A stretch of DNA of 64,000 bases from Rhizobiaceae bacterium (GTDB taxonomy: Bacteria > Pseudomonadota > Alphaproteobacteria > Rhizobiales > Rhizobiaceae): contig JAEPMJ010000001.1 of NCBI GenBank assembly GCA_017644005.1, positions 992,001 to 1,056,000 on the forward strand, given 5' to 3'. This document shows, one piece after another, positions 1 to 8,642 of the stretch (the stretch's first letter is position 1; every line of letters begins with the position of its first letter). The position numbers were made by a program, and so were the translations under genes. Below the pieces are notes generated by a model. That model was not told where the DNA came from. It saw nothing but the letters and a program-made list of their open reading frames with translations, and searched no databases.

Positions 1-947
1 AAGGCAAGATCGAGATCGCCTATGAGAGCGTGCCGGTGGAACTTGCCGGCGGCGAGGTGGTGGAGCTGCGCAAGCCAGCGCTTTCGATTGGCAATCCGGG
101 TTTCGGCGCGCTTGCCGACGGCGCAATGCTGTCGGCCCGGATCGCGCCCGCCATGAGCGGAATGGGGTTGCTGGAAGCCATCCACCCGGCCGACATTCTG
201 GCGCTTGCCGACCCTGACGATACGAACAACGACGGGATTTCCGGCCGACCGAACATGATCGGCGACGGCCAGGGCGGACTGACGATAGGCCGCTTCGGCT
301 GGAAGGCGATCCAGCCGACGGTGGAGATACAGACCGCACATGCGTTTGCGGGCGATATGGGGCTTTCCACACCGGTACTTCCCGACCATTGGGGCGACTG
401 CACGGACACCGAAACGCCGTGCCGCACGCTGCCGCACGGCGCGCAGCCCCGGCTGGGCAAAGAGGAAGTGCCGCGCGAGCTGCTCGACCTTGTGGTATTC
501 TATTCCGAGAACCTCGCGCTGCCGGCCCGAACGCGAAGCGAGGACCCGCAGGTGCTGCGCGGCAAGCAGCTGTTCTACGAAGCCGGCTGCGCCTCCTGCC
601 ATACGCCCAAATTCGTGACCAACCGCGAGGCCCGCCACGAAGCACACCGGTTTCAGCTGATCTGGCCATACACCGACCTGTTGCTGCATGACATGGGCGC
701 TGGCCTCGCCGACGGCCGGCCGGAAGGCCAGGCGAATGGCCGCGAGTGGCGCACGCCGCCGCTCTGGGGAATCGGCGCCGCAAGCACCGTCAGCGCGGAA
801 GCCGGCTTCCTGCATGACGGGCGTGCGCGCACGCTGGAAGAAGCGGTCCTGTGGCATGGCGGCGAGGCACAGGCCGCGCGCGACGCCTATGCCGCTTCGG
901 ACAAGGCCGCGCGCGATGCTCTGATCGCTTTTCTGGAGTCGCTATGA
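1..947 (+). CDS. Di-heme oxidoreductase family protein (DUF1111), 5' truncated
   Basis: Partial: the reading frame is already open at base 3, so the N-terminus lies left of the window; 314 residues are visible. The protein carries one c-type heme motif, CASCH, encoded at 588-602, and a calcium-loop-like segment (DTNNDGISGR) typical of the DUF1111 'thiol/di-heme oxidoreductase' family, which are periplasmic cytochrome-like proteins; the other heme site would be in the missing part. It is the first visible member of an operon: its stop overlaps the imelysin start by ATGA (944-947). In many Gram-negative genomes DUF1111, imelysin and DUF1513 genes travel together in iron-responsive clusters, so a role in periplasmic iron or redox handling is inferred. 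The exact reaction is unknown. Confidence 0.88.
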   Translation, partial: GKIEIAYESVPVELAGGEVVELRKPALSIGNPGFGALADGAMLSARIAPAMSGMGLLEAIHPADILALADPDDTNNDGISGRPNMIGDGQGGLTIGRFGWKAIQPTVEIQTAHAFAGDMGLSTPVLPDHWGDCTDTETPCRTLPHGAQPRLGKEEVPRELLDLVVFYSENLALPARTRSEDPQVLRGKQLFYEAGCASCHTPKFVTNREARHEAHRFQLIWPYTDLLLHDMGAGLADGRPEGQANGREWRTPPLWGIGAASTVSAEAGFLHDGRARTLEEAVLWHGGEAQAARDAYAASDKAARDALIAFLESL

Positions 948-2059
948 TGCGCAGAGTTCACCCCACCCGGCGCAGCGCGCCGGCCTCCCCATCAAGGGGA
1001 GGTCAAACCGCAGTGCGTGTCGCCCTGATTTTCTCATGCGCGGTTCCCGCTGCGGCGCAGGATGGAGCGGGCGCGCGGGTTGCGGAGACATTTGCACGGC
1101 CGGCTTTCGCCGAGCTCCAAAAGACGGCAGCGGCAGCCGAACTAGAGATCGGTGCGCTGTGCACAATGCCTTCGGCCGAAGCGCTGACGAAAGCGCGGGG
1201 CGCCTTTGCCGAACTGGTGCCCGCGTGGGGCAAGGCGAGCGTGTTGCGGTTCGGGCCGCTTGCGGACGAACACCGCATGGAGCGGATCTATTTCTGGCCG
1301 GACCCGCGTGGCATTGCTTTGAGGCAGGTGCAGGCAACGATCGCGGGCGAGGACGAAAGCGCCACGTCATCCGAAAACCTGGCGCAAAAGAGTGCGGCGC
1401 TTCAGGGCCTGCCGGCGCTGGAATTCGCGCTTTACGGCAGCGGGGCCGATGATCTGGCAGGTGGAGCAACGGCCTATCGTTGCCGCTTCGCGGAAGCGAT
1501 CGCTGGCAACATCGCATCGATTGCGGACGAACTGCTTGCCGGTTGGGCGGATGGCACGGACTTCACCGGCGCATTCACCGCGCCGGCCGCAGATACGGAA
1601 CCATACCGTAGCGCCGGGGAAGTCGATTCCGAAATCGTCCGCGCGCTTTCCACACAGCTGCGTTTCATGCACGAGGCGCAGCTGCTTCCGGCGCTCGGCG
1701 CTGACATCGGCAAAGCGCGCGGCAAACGTGCGCCGCTGTGGCGCTCAGAACTCACCTTCGCGCTGGTGACAGCGCAGCTCGATGGCGTGCGCGACCTCAT
1801 GAATGCAGCCGGATACGAATCGATCATACCCGAAGAGACAAGCTGGGTGCCCGGTGCGATCCTGTTCGAAATCGGCACGGCCAGAGCCGCGCTGGACGGC
1901 GTCGAAATCACTCCAGCCGACGCGTTTGCGGACGAAACCGCCCGCGACAAAATCGAGTTTGCCGGCCTTACCATCGAAAGCGCTGCGGCAAACATCACGG
2001 AAAAGCTCGCCGCGGCGCTGGGGCTGATCGTCGGCTTCAACGCTCTCGACGGAGACTGA
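944..2059 (+). CDS. Imelysin (peptidase M75-like) family exported protein
   Basis: 371-residue protein of the imelysin/iron-regulated protein A family. ATG at 944 overlaps the upstream stop and has GGAG six bases before it, so translation is probably coupled. The hydrophobic signal segment (VRVALIFSCAVPAAAQ) is preceded by about 20 extra residues encoded by two perfect hairpins (961-1004); GTG at 1013 is an alternative start giving a compact signal peptide. The family signature GxHxxEFxLxG appears here as GLPALEFALYG, so the histidine of the HxxE motif is a proline and peptidase activity is unlikely. Family members are periplasmic and linked to iron uptake. It sits between the DUF1111 and DUF1513 genes. 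Confident on family, not on function. Confidence 0.88.
   Translation: MMRRVHPTRRSAPASPSRGGQTAVRVALIFSCAVPAAAQDGAGARVAETFARPAFAELQKTAAAAELEIGALCTMPSAEALTKARGAFAELVPAWGKASVLRFGPLADEHRMERIYFWPDPRGIALRQVQATIAGEDESATSSENLAQKSAALQGLPALEFALYGSGADDLAGGATAYRCRFAEAIAGNIASIADELLAGWADGTDFTGAFTAPAADTEPYRSAGEVDSEIVRALSTQLRFMHEAQLLPALGADIGKARGKRAPLWRSELTFALVTAQLDGVRDLMNAAGYESIIPEETSWVPGAILFEIGTARAALDGVEITPADAFADETARDKIEFAGLTIESAAANITEKLAAALGLIVGFNALDGD
961..1004. repeat. Paired palindromic element inside the imelysin N-terminus
   Basis: Two adjacent perfect hairpins lie in the coding sequence: CCGGCGC/GCGCCGG (967-973 with 977-983, 3-nt loop) and CCTCCCC/GGGGAGG (984-990 with 996-1002, 5-nt loop). The composition resembles short intergenic palindromes common in rhizobial genomes. 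It is in frame and encodes a basic, Pro/Ser-rich stretch just before the signal peptide core. Hairpins are seen directly; that this is an inserted mobile palindrome is inference. Confidence 0.55.
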
Positions 2060-2062
2060 ACC

Positions 2063-3199
2063 GTGGCAACGCATCTGGCGTCGATCGACAGGCGCACGTT
2101 TCTCGCGTTGGCGGCCTCGGCATGTGTTGCGCCGGCGGCCCCGTCCACGTCACTCGGCCATCCCCGTTCCCCAACAGGGGATGACGGGCCGCTCTTCCTC
2201 GGTGCGCGGTTGAACCATGGCGGTCACGAGGTGGCGGTGATCGACGAATACGGCAGCGACCGGCTGGTGCTGCCTGTGCCGGCGCGCGGTCACTCCTTCG
2301 CGATCGATGCGGTGCGGCGCAGGGCAGTCGCCTTCGGGCGCGCGCCCGGCCGCTTCGCCGTCGCATTCGACATCGATGGCGGGTCTAAGCCGCACGCTAT
2401 CGCGCCGCCGGCAGACCGGCACTTCTTCGGCCATGGCGCGTTCACGCCGGACGGACGGTGGCTGCTGGCGACCGAGAACGACTACGAAGCCGGCCGGGGT
2501 GCAGTCGGCATCTACGATGCAGGCAAGGGGTTCGCGCGCATCGGCGAGATAGCCAGCGGCGGGATCGGACCGCATGAGGTCGTGTTGCTTGGCGACGGCA
2601 GGACGCTGTGCGTGGCCAATGGCGGGATACAGACCCATCCCGATTATGGCGGGCAGAAGCTCAATCTCGACACGATGCAGCCGGGTCTGGCCTATATCGA
2701 CTGTGAGACCGGCGACCTGACCGAGCAGGCTTTTCTAGCGCCCGCACTCAACCAGCTTTCCATTCGCCATCTTGCGGTCGATGCCCAAGGGACCGTCTGG
2801 TTCGGCTGCCAGTATCAGGGCGAGCCGGCTCAGCGGCCGCCGCTGATCGGGCGTCACCGGCGCGGCAGGGAACCGGAGCTTTTTGCCGGACCGGGCGAAA
2901 CGCTGAAGGCGATGAACAACTTTGTCGGCTCGGTCGCGCTGGATGTGTCCGGCGAAATTGTTGCCACCTCATCGCCGCTGGGCGGGCTGATCGCCTTCTG
3001 GGACGCCGCGACGGGCCGGCATCTCGGCCACCGGGAACTCGCCGACGGCTGCGGGGTCGCCCCGCTCGAAAGGCATCATGTGCTGGCCACCAGCGGGCGC
3101 GGCGCCGTGACCGACCTCACGCCAGGTTCGACCGCGCATATCGTGGAGCCGGCGCCGGACACGCCCGCCTGGGACAATCACCTGCGGCGCATCGGCTGA
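2063..3199 (+). CDS. DUF1513 domain protein, Tat-type exported beta-propeller-like
   Basis: 378 residues from a GTG start three bases after the imelysin stop. The N-terminus contains a twin-arginine motif (SIDRRTFLALAAS) followed by a hydrophobic stretch, so Tat export to the periplasm is likely. The rest has the repeated WD/propeller-like strands typical of DUF1513 (for example HGAFTPDGRWLLATEND and GPHEVVLLGDGRTLCVANGG). DUF1513 proteins accompany imelysin and DUF1111 genes in iron-associated operons; the biochemical role is not established. A palindrome (2159-2183) encodes part of the linker after the signal peptide. It ends 7 bases before the convergent cydB stop, and I see no terminator in that gap. 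Confidence 0.87.
   Translation: MATHLASIDRRTFLALAASACVAPAAPSTSLGHPRSPTGDDGPLFLGARLNHGGHEVAVIDEYGSDRLVLPVPARGHSFAIDAVRRRAVAFGRAPGRFAVAFDIDGGSKPHAIAPPADRHFFGHGAFTPDGRWLLATENDYEAGRGAVGIYDAGKGFARIGEIASGGIGPHEVVLLGDGRTLCVANGGIQTHPDYGGQKLNLDTMQPGLAYIDCETGDLTEQAFLAPALNQLSIRHLAVDAQGTVWFGCQYQGEPAQRPPLIGRHRRGREPELFAGPGETLKAMNNFVGSVALDVSGEIVATSSPLGGLIAFWDAATGRHLGHRELADGCGVAPLERHHVLATSGRGAVTDLTPGSTAHIVEPAPDTPAWDNHLRRIG
2159..2183. repeat. Palindrome inside the DUF1513 gene
   Basis: CATCCCC (2159-2165) pairs perfectly with GGGGATG (2177-2183) across an 11-nt loop that itself contains GTT/AAC arms. It encodes a Gly/Pro-rich linker directly after the Tat signal. It resembles rhizobial intergenic palindromes and parallels the element in the preceding gene. 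Confidence 0.45.
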
Positions 3200-3205
3200 A
3201 TGCCG

Positions 3206-4210
3206 TCAGTCATAACGCAGATCGCCCGCCTTACCGCCGAAGACGCGGTAGGCATAGAACGAATAGCCGATGATGACCGGCAGCACAAAGGCCGTTCCGA
3301 CGAGTATTATGGCGAGGCTCTCCGGTGCCGCCGCCGCTTCCCAGATCGTCATGCGGTCGGGCACCACGAACGGGTAGAAGGAATAGGCAAGGCCGGCGAA
3401 GCCGAGTGCGAAGATCGTAGCCAGGATCAGGAATGGCGTGAGCGCGTGACGGTCGCCCGGGGCCGGCAGACGGAAGGTCAGGGCAAACAGCCAAAGGAAC
3501 AGCACGCCCGATATCAGCGGCAGGGGCAGCAGCCAGAACAGATGTGGCAAGGCGAACCATTTTTCGAAGATGCGCGGGGAGGCCCACGGAGTGGCCAGCG
3601 AAACCGCAGCCATGCCCAACGCCGTGACGATCAGCGCATGCCGCAACCAGCGGACCGCCTTCACCTGCAATTCGCCCTCCGACTTGTAGATCAGCCAGGC
3701 AGCGCCCATCGCCACATAGGCGGCCGACAGGCACAGCGCCACGAGAACGCCGAACAAGACAACCGGCCAGCCGGGCTGCAGACCGAGTACGTAGACGCCA
3801 AGCATGTAACCCTGGGCCAGGGAGGCGATCGATGAGCCGGCAAAGAACGCTGCGTTCCAGCGCGACTTGCGCTGCGGCGGCACCTTGGCCCGGAAATCGA
3901 AGGCAACACCCCGCAGTATGAGGCCGAAGAGCAGCGCGAAAACCGGCAGATAAAGCGCGGTCAAAATGGTACCGTGGGCAATCGGGAATGCGACCAGAAG
4001 CAAACCGACCGCGAGAACCAGCCAGGTTTCATTGGCATCCCAGAACGGTCCGATGCCGGCGATCATGGCATCCTTCTCCTCGTCGTTCGCGGCGGCGAAC
4101 AGAATGCCGATGCCAAGATCGAACCCGTCGAGGACGACGTAGATCAGGATCGCCAGGCCCATGAGGCTGGCAAAGACGAGCGGAAGCGCAGTGGGCCAGT
4201 CGACGGTCAT
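3206..4210 (-). CDS. cydB: Cytochrome bd-type ubiquinol oxidase subunit II
   Basis: 334-residue polytopic membrane protein with the family N-terminus (ALPLVFASLMGLAILIYVVLDGFDLGIG) and the following WDANETWLVL segment, both hallmarks of CydB/CioB. It is the second subunit of a quinol-oxidising terminal oxidase in the inner membrane, reducing O2 to water without proton pumping. It follows cydA after 42 bases, so the two are one operon. No cydX-like micro-ORF and no cydDC assembly transporter are seen next to it. Annotators often name this subfamily cioB; the call as a bd oxidase is secure, the gene name less so. Confidence 0.93.
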   Translation of the reverse strand: MTVDWPTALPLVFASLMGLAILIYVVLDGFDLGIGILFAAANDEEKDAMIAGIGPFWDANETWLVLAVGLLLVAFPIAHGTILTALYLPVFALLFGLILRGVAFDFRAKVPPQRKSRWNAAFFAGSSIASLAQGYMLGVYVLGLQPGWPVVLFGVLVALCLSAAYVAMGAAWLIYKSEGELQVKAVRWLRHALIVTALGMAAVSLATPWASPRIFEKWFALPHLFWLLPLPLISGVLFLWLFALTFRLPAPGDRHALTPFLILATIFALGFAGLAYSFYPFVVPDRMTIWEAAAAPESLAIILVGTAFVLPVIIGYSFYAYRVFGGKAGDLRYD

Positions 4211-4252
4211 GGCAGGTACTCCCCTGCAGAGCGGTGTCTCACAGGCATCATC

Positions 4253-5635
4253 TCACTCACCTGCAAGCGGTTGGTTCAAACTGCTGTCTGCGACCGCCGG
4301 CAGTGGCGACTCGTCGCCCGCTGCCGCCGCCTTGCGGGCAAGGAAAACAAGTGTTCCGAGATAAGCAACGAGAAGCGAAGCGTATAAAAGCAGATAGACG
4401 GCGAGTGTGAAGCCGACCTGCCCGCCCGGAACCGGACCGATTGCTTCACGCGTGGTCAGGACACCAGTGACCAGCCAGGGCTGCCGGCCGATCTCGGTGG
4501 TGTACCAGCCCGCAAGCGTGGCTACCCAACCCGACAGCGCCATGGGGACAAGAACGAGCGCAAGAGGCCGGGGCAGGACGGCCCGGCGATACACGAACCA
4601 CACGCCAACCCACGAAACAAGCAGCATCACGATGCCGGTTCCAACCATGATGCGGAAACCCCAGAAGACCGGCATGACAGGCGGATGGAGGGCGGTACCG
4701 TCCTCGGCAACAAAGTCATCGAGCCCCGGCACCACACCGTCCGGGCTATGGCGCAGGATCAGACTGGCCCCATCGGGAATCGAAAGCTCGTACCTGTTCG
4801 TTCGCGCATTCTCGTCCGGCAATGCAAAGAGCACGAGGGGAACGTTGCCGCGCGTCTGCCAGTTGGCTTCCATGGCAGCGACCTTTGCGGGCTGATGCTC
4901 GAGCGTATTCAGGCCGTGCTGGTCGCCGGCGAGAATCTGCAGCGGAATGAGAATGGCGCCCAGAGCAAGGCCGGTGCGGAGTGCCTTCCACATCGCCTCC
5001 GACCTGTCGCCCATCAGCCAGCGCAGCGCCGAGAGCCCGGCAACGAGGAACGCTACCGTGAGACCGGAAGCCAGGAGCATGTGGACAAGGCGGTACGGGA
5101 ATGACGGGTTGAAGACCACGGCCCACCAGTCGGTGGCATGGGCGACCCCGTCGCGCATCTCGAAACCAGCCGGCGTCTGCATCCAGGAGTTGAGCGCCAG
5201 TATCCACACCGCGGACATGGTGGTTCCAAAGGCGACGAGGAACGTGGCCAGCGTGTGAACGCGGCTGGACACACGGCGGAATCCGAACAGCATGATGCCG
5301 AGAAACACCGCCTCGAGGAAGAACGCGGTCAGCACCTCATATGCGAGCAGCGGCCCGGCGATGTTGCCGACGCGCTCCATGTAGCCCGGCCAGTTGGTGC
5401 CGAACTGGAAGCTCATTGTGACGCCCGAGACCACGCCGAGCGCAAAGGACAGGGCGAACACCTTCACCCAGAAGAAATAGGCGCGCATCCAGGCCATGTC
5501 GGAGGTGCGGGCGTAGCGGAGCTTGAAGAACAGCAACACCCAGCCGAGCGCAATCGTTATGGTCGGGAACAGGATGTGAAAGGAGATGTTCGCCGCGAAC
5601 TGAATCCGTGACAGCAGATAGGCATCGGGTTCCAT
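4253..5635 (-). CDS. cydA: Cytochrome bd-type ubiquinol oxidase subunit I (short Q-loop, CIO type)
   Basis: 460 residues from ATG at 5635, which has AAGGTGG just upstream; an earlier in-frame start lacks a ribosome site. Hallmarks are the N-terminal SRIQFAANISFHILFP helix carrying the heme-ligand His, the LVHMLLAS segment with the second His, and GRQPW near residue 390. At 460 residues it is clearly shorter than E. coli CydA, fitting the short-Q-loop cyanide-insensitive oxidase branch. It binds the hemes and oxidises quinol at the periplasmic side. It forms an operon with cydB downstream. No FNR/FixK-like box (TTGAT-N4-ATCAA) is visible in the 208 bases upstream. Confidence 0.94.
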   Translation of the reverse strand: MEPDAYLLSRIQFAANISFHILFPTITIALGWVLLFFKLRYARTSDMAWMRAYFFWVKVFALSFALGVVSGVTMSFQFGTNWPGYMERVGNIAGPLLAYEVLTAFFLEAVFLGIMLFGFRRVSSRVHTLATFLVAFGTTMSAVWILALNSWMQTPAGFEMRDGVAHATDWWAVVFNPSFPYRLVHMLLASGLTVAFLVAGLSALRWLMGDRSEAMWKALRTGLALGAILIPLQILAGDQHGLNTLEHQPAKVAAMEANWQTRGNVPLVLFALPDENARTNRYELSIPDGASLILRHSPDGVVPGLDDFVAEDGTALHPPVMPVFWGFRIMVGTGIVMLLVSWVGVWFVYRRAVLPRPLALVLVPMALSGWVATLAGWYTTEIGRQPWLVTGVLTTREAIGPVPGGQVGFTLAVYLLLYASLLVAYLGTLVFLARKAAAAGDESPLPAVADSSLNQPLAGE

Positions 5636-5843
5636 CTGACCACCTTTCACGCGGCCCGAAATGCGAAGCGGCCGCAAGACCAAATCTAGGGTCGCGCGCC
5701 AAAGGGGTCAAAGCGGCCGCACCGCGCAGTGGCGCAATGTCGCGGCGCGGCGAGCGGCTGGCTGGCCCAACGGAACACCGTGGACCCGGGCGGCGATACG
5801 CGATACCCGGCTGCGGACAGTTTTTGCGCAGACGGCAACAGCC

Positions 5844-7043
5844 TTGACCGATACCGCAGTGGCCAAACAGACGACACAAGCCGCAGGATTTCTGGTGATC
5901 CTGGCGCTGTCGTTCAGCCATATGCTCAACGACATCATGCAATCGCTGCTGGCAGCGATCTACCCGATGCTGAAATCCGACTTTCGGCTCGACTTCTGGC
6001 AGATCGGGCTGCTGACCATGGCGTTTCAGGTGACCGCCTCGCTGCTGCAGCCCGCGATTGGGCTCTACACCGACCGCAAGCCGCTGCCTTACTCTCTTGC
6101 TTTCGGCATGGGCTCGACCTTAGTCGGCCTGATCCTGCTCGCCTATGCGGGCCAGTATGCCGTGCTGATCGCCGGCGCGGCGCTGATCGGTTTCGGCTCG
6201 GCGATCTTTCATCCCGAGGCTTCGCGCATAGCGCGGCTTGCTTCCGGCGGACGCTTCGGCATGGCGCAGTCGGTGTTTCAGATCGGCGGAAATCTGGGAA
6301 CGGCGGTCGGACCGCTGCTGGCGGCGTTCATCGTTGTGCCCTACGGGCAGGCCAGCGTTGCGTGGTTCTCGGTGATCGCGCTCATCGGCATGGCGGTGCT
6401 GTGGCGGGTAGGCGGCTGGTATAGCCGCGAACGCAAACAGGCCGGAATGTTGACCGCGTCCGGCCCCATATATGCCCTGCCGCGGCGCATCGTGTTCACC
6501 GCGCTGGCGGCGCTGATCGCACTGACCTTTTCCAAGTTCGTCTATATGGCCAGTCTGACCAGCTATTACACGTTTTTTGCGATCGAGAAATTCGGCGTCT
6601 CGGTTCAGACATCGCAGATGCTTCTGTTTCTGTTCCTCGTCGCATCGGCGGTCGGGCTGGTTCTCGGCGGACTGGTCAGCGACAAGGTCGGGGCGCGCAC
6701 CGTGATCTGGTTCTCGATCCTCGGTGCGCTGCCTTTTACCCTTGCGCTGCCGCATGTCGGCATTGTTGCGACAGCGGTGCTGACGGTGGTCATCGGCATC
6801 GTGCTGTCGTCGGCCTTTTCGGCCATCATCGTCTTCGCACAGGAGCTGGTGCCCGGCCGGGTCGGGCTGATAGCGGGGCTGTTTTTCGGCTTCGCCTTCG
6901 GCCTTGGCGGCCTTGGTGCGGCGCTGCTCGGCGTCATCGCCGACTATACCAGCATTCGATTCGTGTTCGCGATGTGCTCGTTCCTGCCGGCGCTCGGGCT
7001 GGCAGCGGTTTTCCTGCCCAGCCACGCCGCGATGCAGCGATAG
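5844..7043 (+). CDS. MFS transporter, fosmidomycin-resistance (Fsr) family
   Basis: About 399 residues with roughly 12 hydrophobic segments. The opening FSHMLNDIMQSLLAAIYPMLK and the stretch GFGSAIFHPEASRIARLASGGR are characteristic of Fsr-type major facilitator exporters. It would export small molecules across the inner membrane using the proton gradient; the substrate cannot be read from sequence. The start is uncertain: the frame is open further upstream, but the conserved part begins near TTG 5844 or GTG 5859, and neither has a strong ribosome site. It is divergent from cydA across about 208 bases that include two GCGGCCGC copies and no recognised regulatory box. Confidence 0.85.
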   Translation: MTDTAVAKQTTQAAGFLVILALSFSHMLNDIMQSLLAAIYPMLKSDFRLDFWQIGLLTMAFQVTASLLQPAIGLYTDRKPLPYSLAFGMGSTLVGLILLAYAGQYAVLIAGAALIGFGSAIFHPEASRIARLASGGRFGMAQSVFQIGGNLGTAVGPLLAAFIVVPYGQASVAWFSVIALIGMAVLWRVGGWYSRERKQAGMLTASGPIYALPRRIVFTALAALIALTFSKFVYMASLTSYYTFFAIEKFGVSVQTSQMLLFLFLVASAVGLVLGGLVSDKVGARTVIWFSILGALPFTLALPHVGIVATAVLTVVIGIVLSSAFSAIIVFAQELVPGRVGLIAGLFFGFAFGLGGLGAALLGVIADYTSIRFVFAMCSFLPALGLAAVFLPSHAAMQR

Positions 7044-7136
7044 ACAAGGCGCTTGACGGCGGGCTCCGCCGGGCGCAAAGAGCGATTGGAGATCACGACC
7101 GGCGCGACCGGCGGCTATCCTCCCGGGATCGTACGC

Positions 7137-7475
7137 ATGTCACCTGCCGGCCTCGCCCAACTCGGCGTATCGACATTCATCTTCATGCTGGCCGCCACGG
7201 CCGCCAAGAGCTGGACGATTTCGCCCAGCGGCTGGCGGCTTGCGTTGGTACTCAGCCTCTACACGCTCGGCAATCTGATCATGCTGCGGCTGATCCGCGA
7301 GTTCGGCATGGGCGTGGCGCTCAGCCTTTCCGGCGTCATCCAGCTGGCGGCGGTCAACCTTGTGGCCTTCGCCTGGTTCGGAGAGCGGGTCAACCTGATG
7401 CAGGGCACAGGTATCGTGGTGGCGATCGCGGCCATCGCGCTGATCACGATGGGGCCGTATATTTCTCCGCGTTAG
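7137..7475 (+). CDS. Small multidrug-resistance/EamA-like membrane protein
   Basis: 112 residues with four hydrophobic helices, the size and topology of SMR or half-EamA (DMT superfamily) proteins. The segment ERVNLMQGTGIVVAIAAIALITMGP resembles the last helices of that superfamily, where a Glu is followed by a glycine-rich helix. The frame is open upstream to 7053, but the ATG at 7137 starts directly before the first helix. Its 3' end overlaps the convergent gene at 7444 by 32 bases. Substrate unknown; transporter assignment moderate. Confidence 0.65.
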   Translation: MSPAGLAQLGVSTFIFMLAATAAKSWTISPSGWRLALVLSLYTLGNLIMLRLIREFGMGVALSLSGVIQLAAVNLVAFAWFGERVNLMQGTGIVVAIAAIALITMGPYISPR

Positions 7476-7992
7476 AGCGGCCCGCGCGGCGGCGGAATAT
7501 GCCGGCCGGCAGAGCCCGCATTGCCCGCACAACCATCAGCATCGCGAAAAATGCCGGTGCGGCGGCGCCCGCGAACGCAAAAAGCCCATTGTCTCCAAAT
7601 CCGGGCTCGATCGCGAGCGCCGCCCCTTGCGCATAACGCGCGGCGAAGATGCCGATCAGAAGCAACAGCGGCAACCAGTCGCCCGCTAGCGCCAGCCTGC
7701 CGTCGTCCAGCATGCGTGCCTGACGCCGAGGGGGGATCGCGTAGCCTGCCATCCCTCCCAGCGCGGTACCAACCGCGAAACCGGCCATCCCGGCCAGCGA
7801 ATTCGCAACCGTTACCAGATTGGCCACGGCAAACGCGGTGACGATTGCCGGCATGATGGAGACCCGCCAGGGCGCCACGGTACGATCGCGCGTCATGCGC
7901 CAGCCGGCGACCAGCGAATAAGCCAGCAGAGGCCAGACCCAAAGCGGCGTATGGACAACGATATCGAGCACGCCAATGCTGTTTGGTTCCAT
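7444..7992 (-). CDS. Hypothetical integral membrane protein (DUF6622-like)
   Basis: 182 residues with about five hydrophobic segments (e.g. TPLWVWPLLAYSLVAGW and WLPLLLLIGIFAARYA) and an Arg-rich C-terminus. The pattern fits the DUF6622 group of uncharacterised membrane proteins; no catalytic motif is visible. It lies 24 bases after the DUF2306 gene on the same strand, so the two probably form an operon transcribed divergently from the LytTR regulator at 8643. Its last 32 bases overlap the end of the opposite-strand small membrane gene. Confidence 0.65.
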   Translation of the reverse strand: MEPNSIGVLDIVVHTPLWVWPLLAYSLVAGWRMTRDRTVAPWRVSIMPAIVTAFAVANLVTVANSLAGMAGFAVGTALGGMAGYAIPPRRQARMLDDGRLALAGDWLPLLLLIGIFAARYAQGAALAIEPGFGDNGLFAFAGAAAPAFFAMLMVVRAMRALPAGIFRRRAGRSNAEKYTAPS

Positions 7993-8016
7993 GTCGGTCG
8001 GTCCTTCGTATGCGTC

Positions 8017-8538
8017 TCAGGCCGAATGCGCTGCGGACAGACGCTGCCGGCGCGTCGCGGAAGACCGGCGGGCCAGGATGAAGAGGCCAACGCCTGCCGT
8101 AATCAACGCCGCAAGCGCGACGATGCCGGCGAGTGGGTTCGGCCCCCCGAAGAATACGTCGTTCATGATTCGACCCGGCAGGAAGGTCAATGTGCCCGCA
8201 ACGATGAGCGCGCCGGTGTAAGTTGCCTTCATCACACTGGCATGGCCGACGACGATGCGGCGGCGAATGAGCCACAGGCCGTAGGCGAGCGACATCAACG
8301 TGCCCACCGAAACGAGGTGGATGGGGCTCCACGGTCCCCACACCCGGATCGTGTGAATGAAGAACGAGGTGAGCGCCACGGTGAGCATCAGGGCAATCCA
8401 GATGCGCCCGCCGGTACGATGCAGCCTGTCGCCCTTCTTGCGAAACAATATGTACGCGCCGAGGAAAAACGCGGCTATGGCTGCATAGGCATGGATCTGA
8501 ATTGCCCACGAAGCTTCGAGAAGCGGCTGAATGTTCAC
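8017..8538 (-). CDS. DUF2306 family integral membrane protein
   Basis: 173 residues from a GTG at 8538 preceded by GGAGG at ideal distance, preferred over a longer frame beginning at 8580 that lacks a ribosome site. Four to five hydrophobic helices carry dispersed histidines (IQIHAYAAIAAFFLGAY, DRLHRTGGRIW, FFIHTIRVW), the pattern of DUF2306. Function is unknown; conserved histidines in helices suggest cofactor binding, but this is inference. It begins about 100 bases from the divergent LytTR gene and likely forms a unit with the downstream membrane gene. Confidence 0.75.
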   Translation of the reverse strand: MNIQPLLEASWAIQIHAYAAIAAFFLGAYILFRKKGDRLHRTGGRIWIALMLTVALTSFFIHTIRVWGPWSPIHLVSVGTLMSLAYGLWLIRRRIVVGHASVMKATYTGALIVAGTLTFLPGRIMNDVFFGGPNPLAGIVALAALITAGVGLFILARRSSATRRQRLSAAHSA

Positions 8539-8642
8539 GGGTATGGCCTCCGCATGAGGAAATCGGAACTGCGTCGGCACTTGACCTATCGGCGCTGCTC
8601 GCCCAATTCAAAACCGCCTACGCGAAACGATGGATCGACTAC

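Noticed and set aside
5668..5735. Pair of GCGGCCGC words in the cydA/MFS gap as an operator
   Set aside because: Such GC-rich 8-mers are expected by chance at this base composition, and no regulator is known to use this pair.
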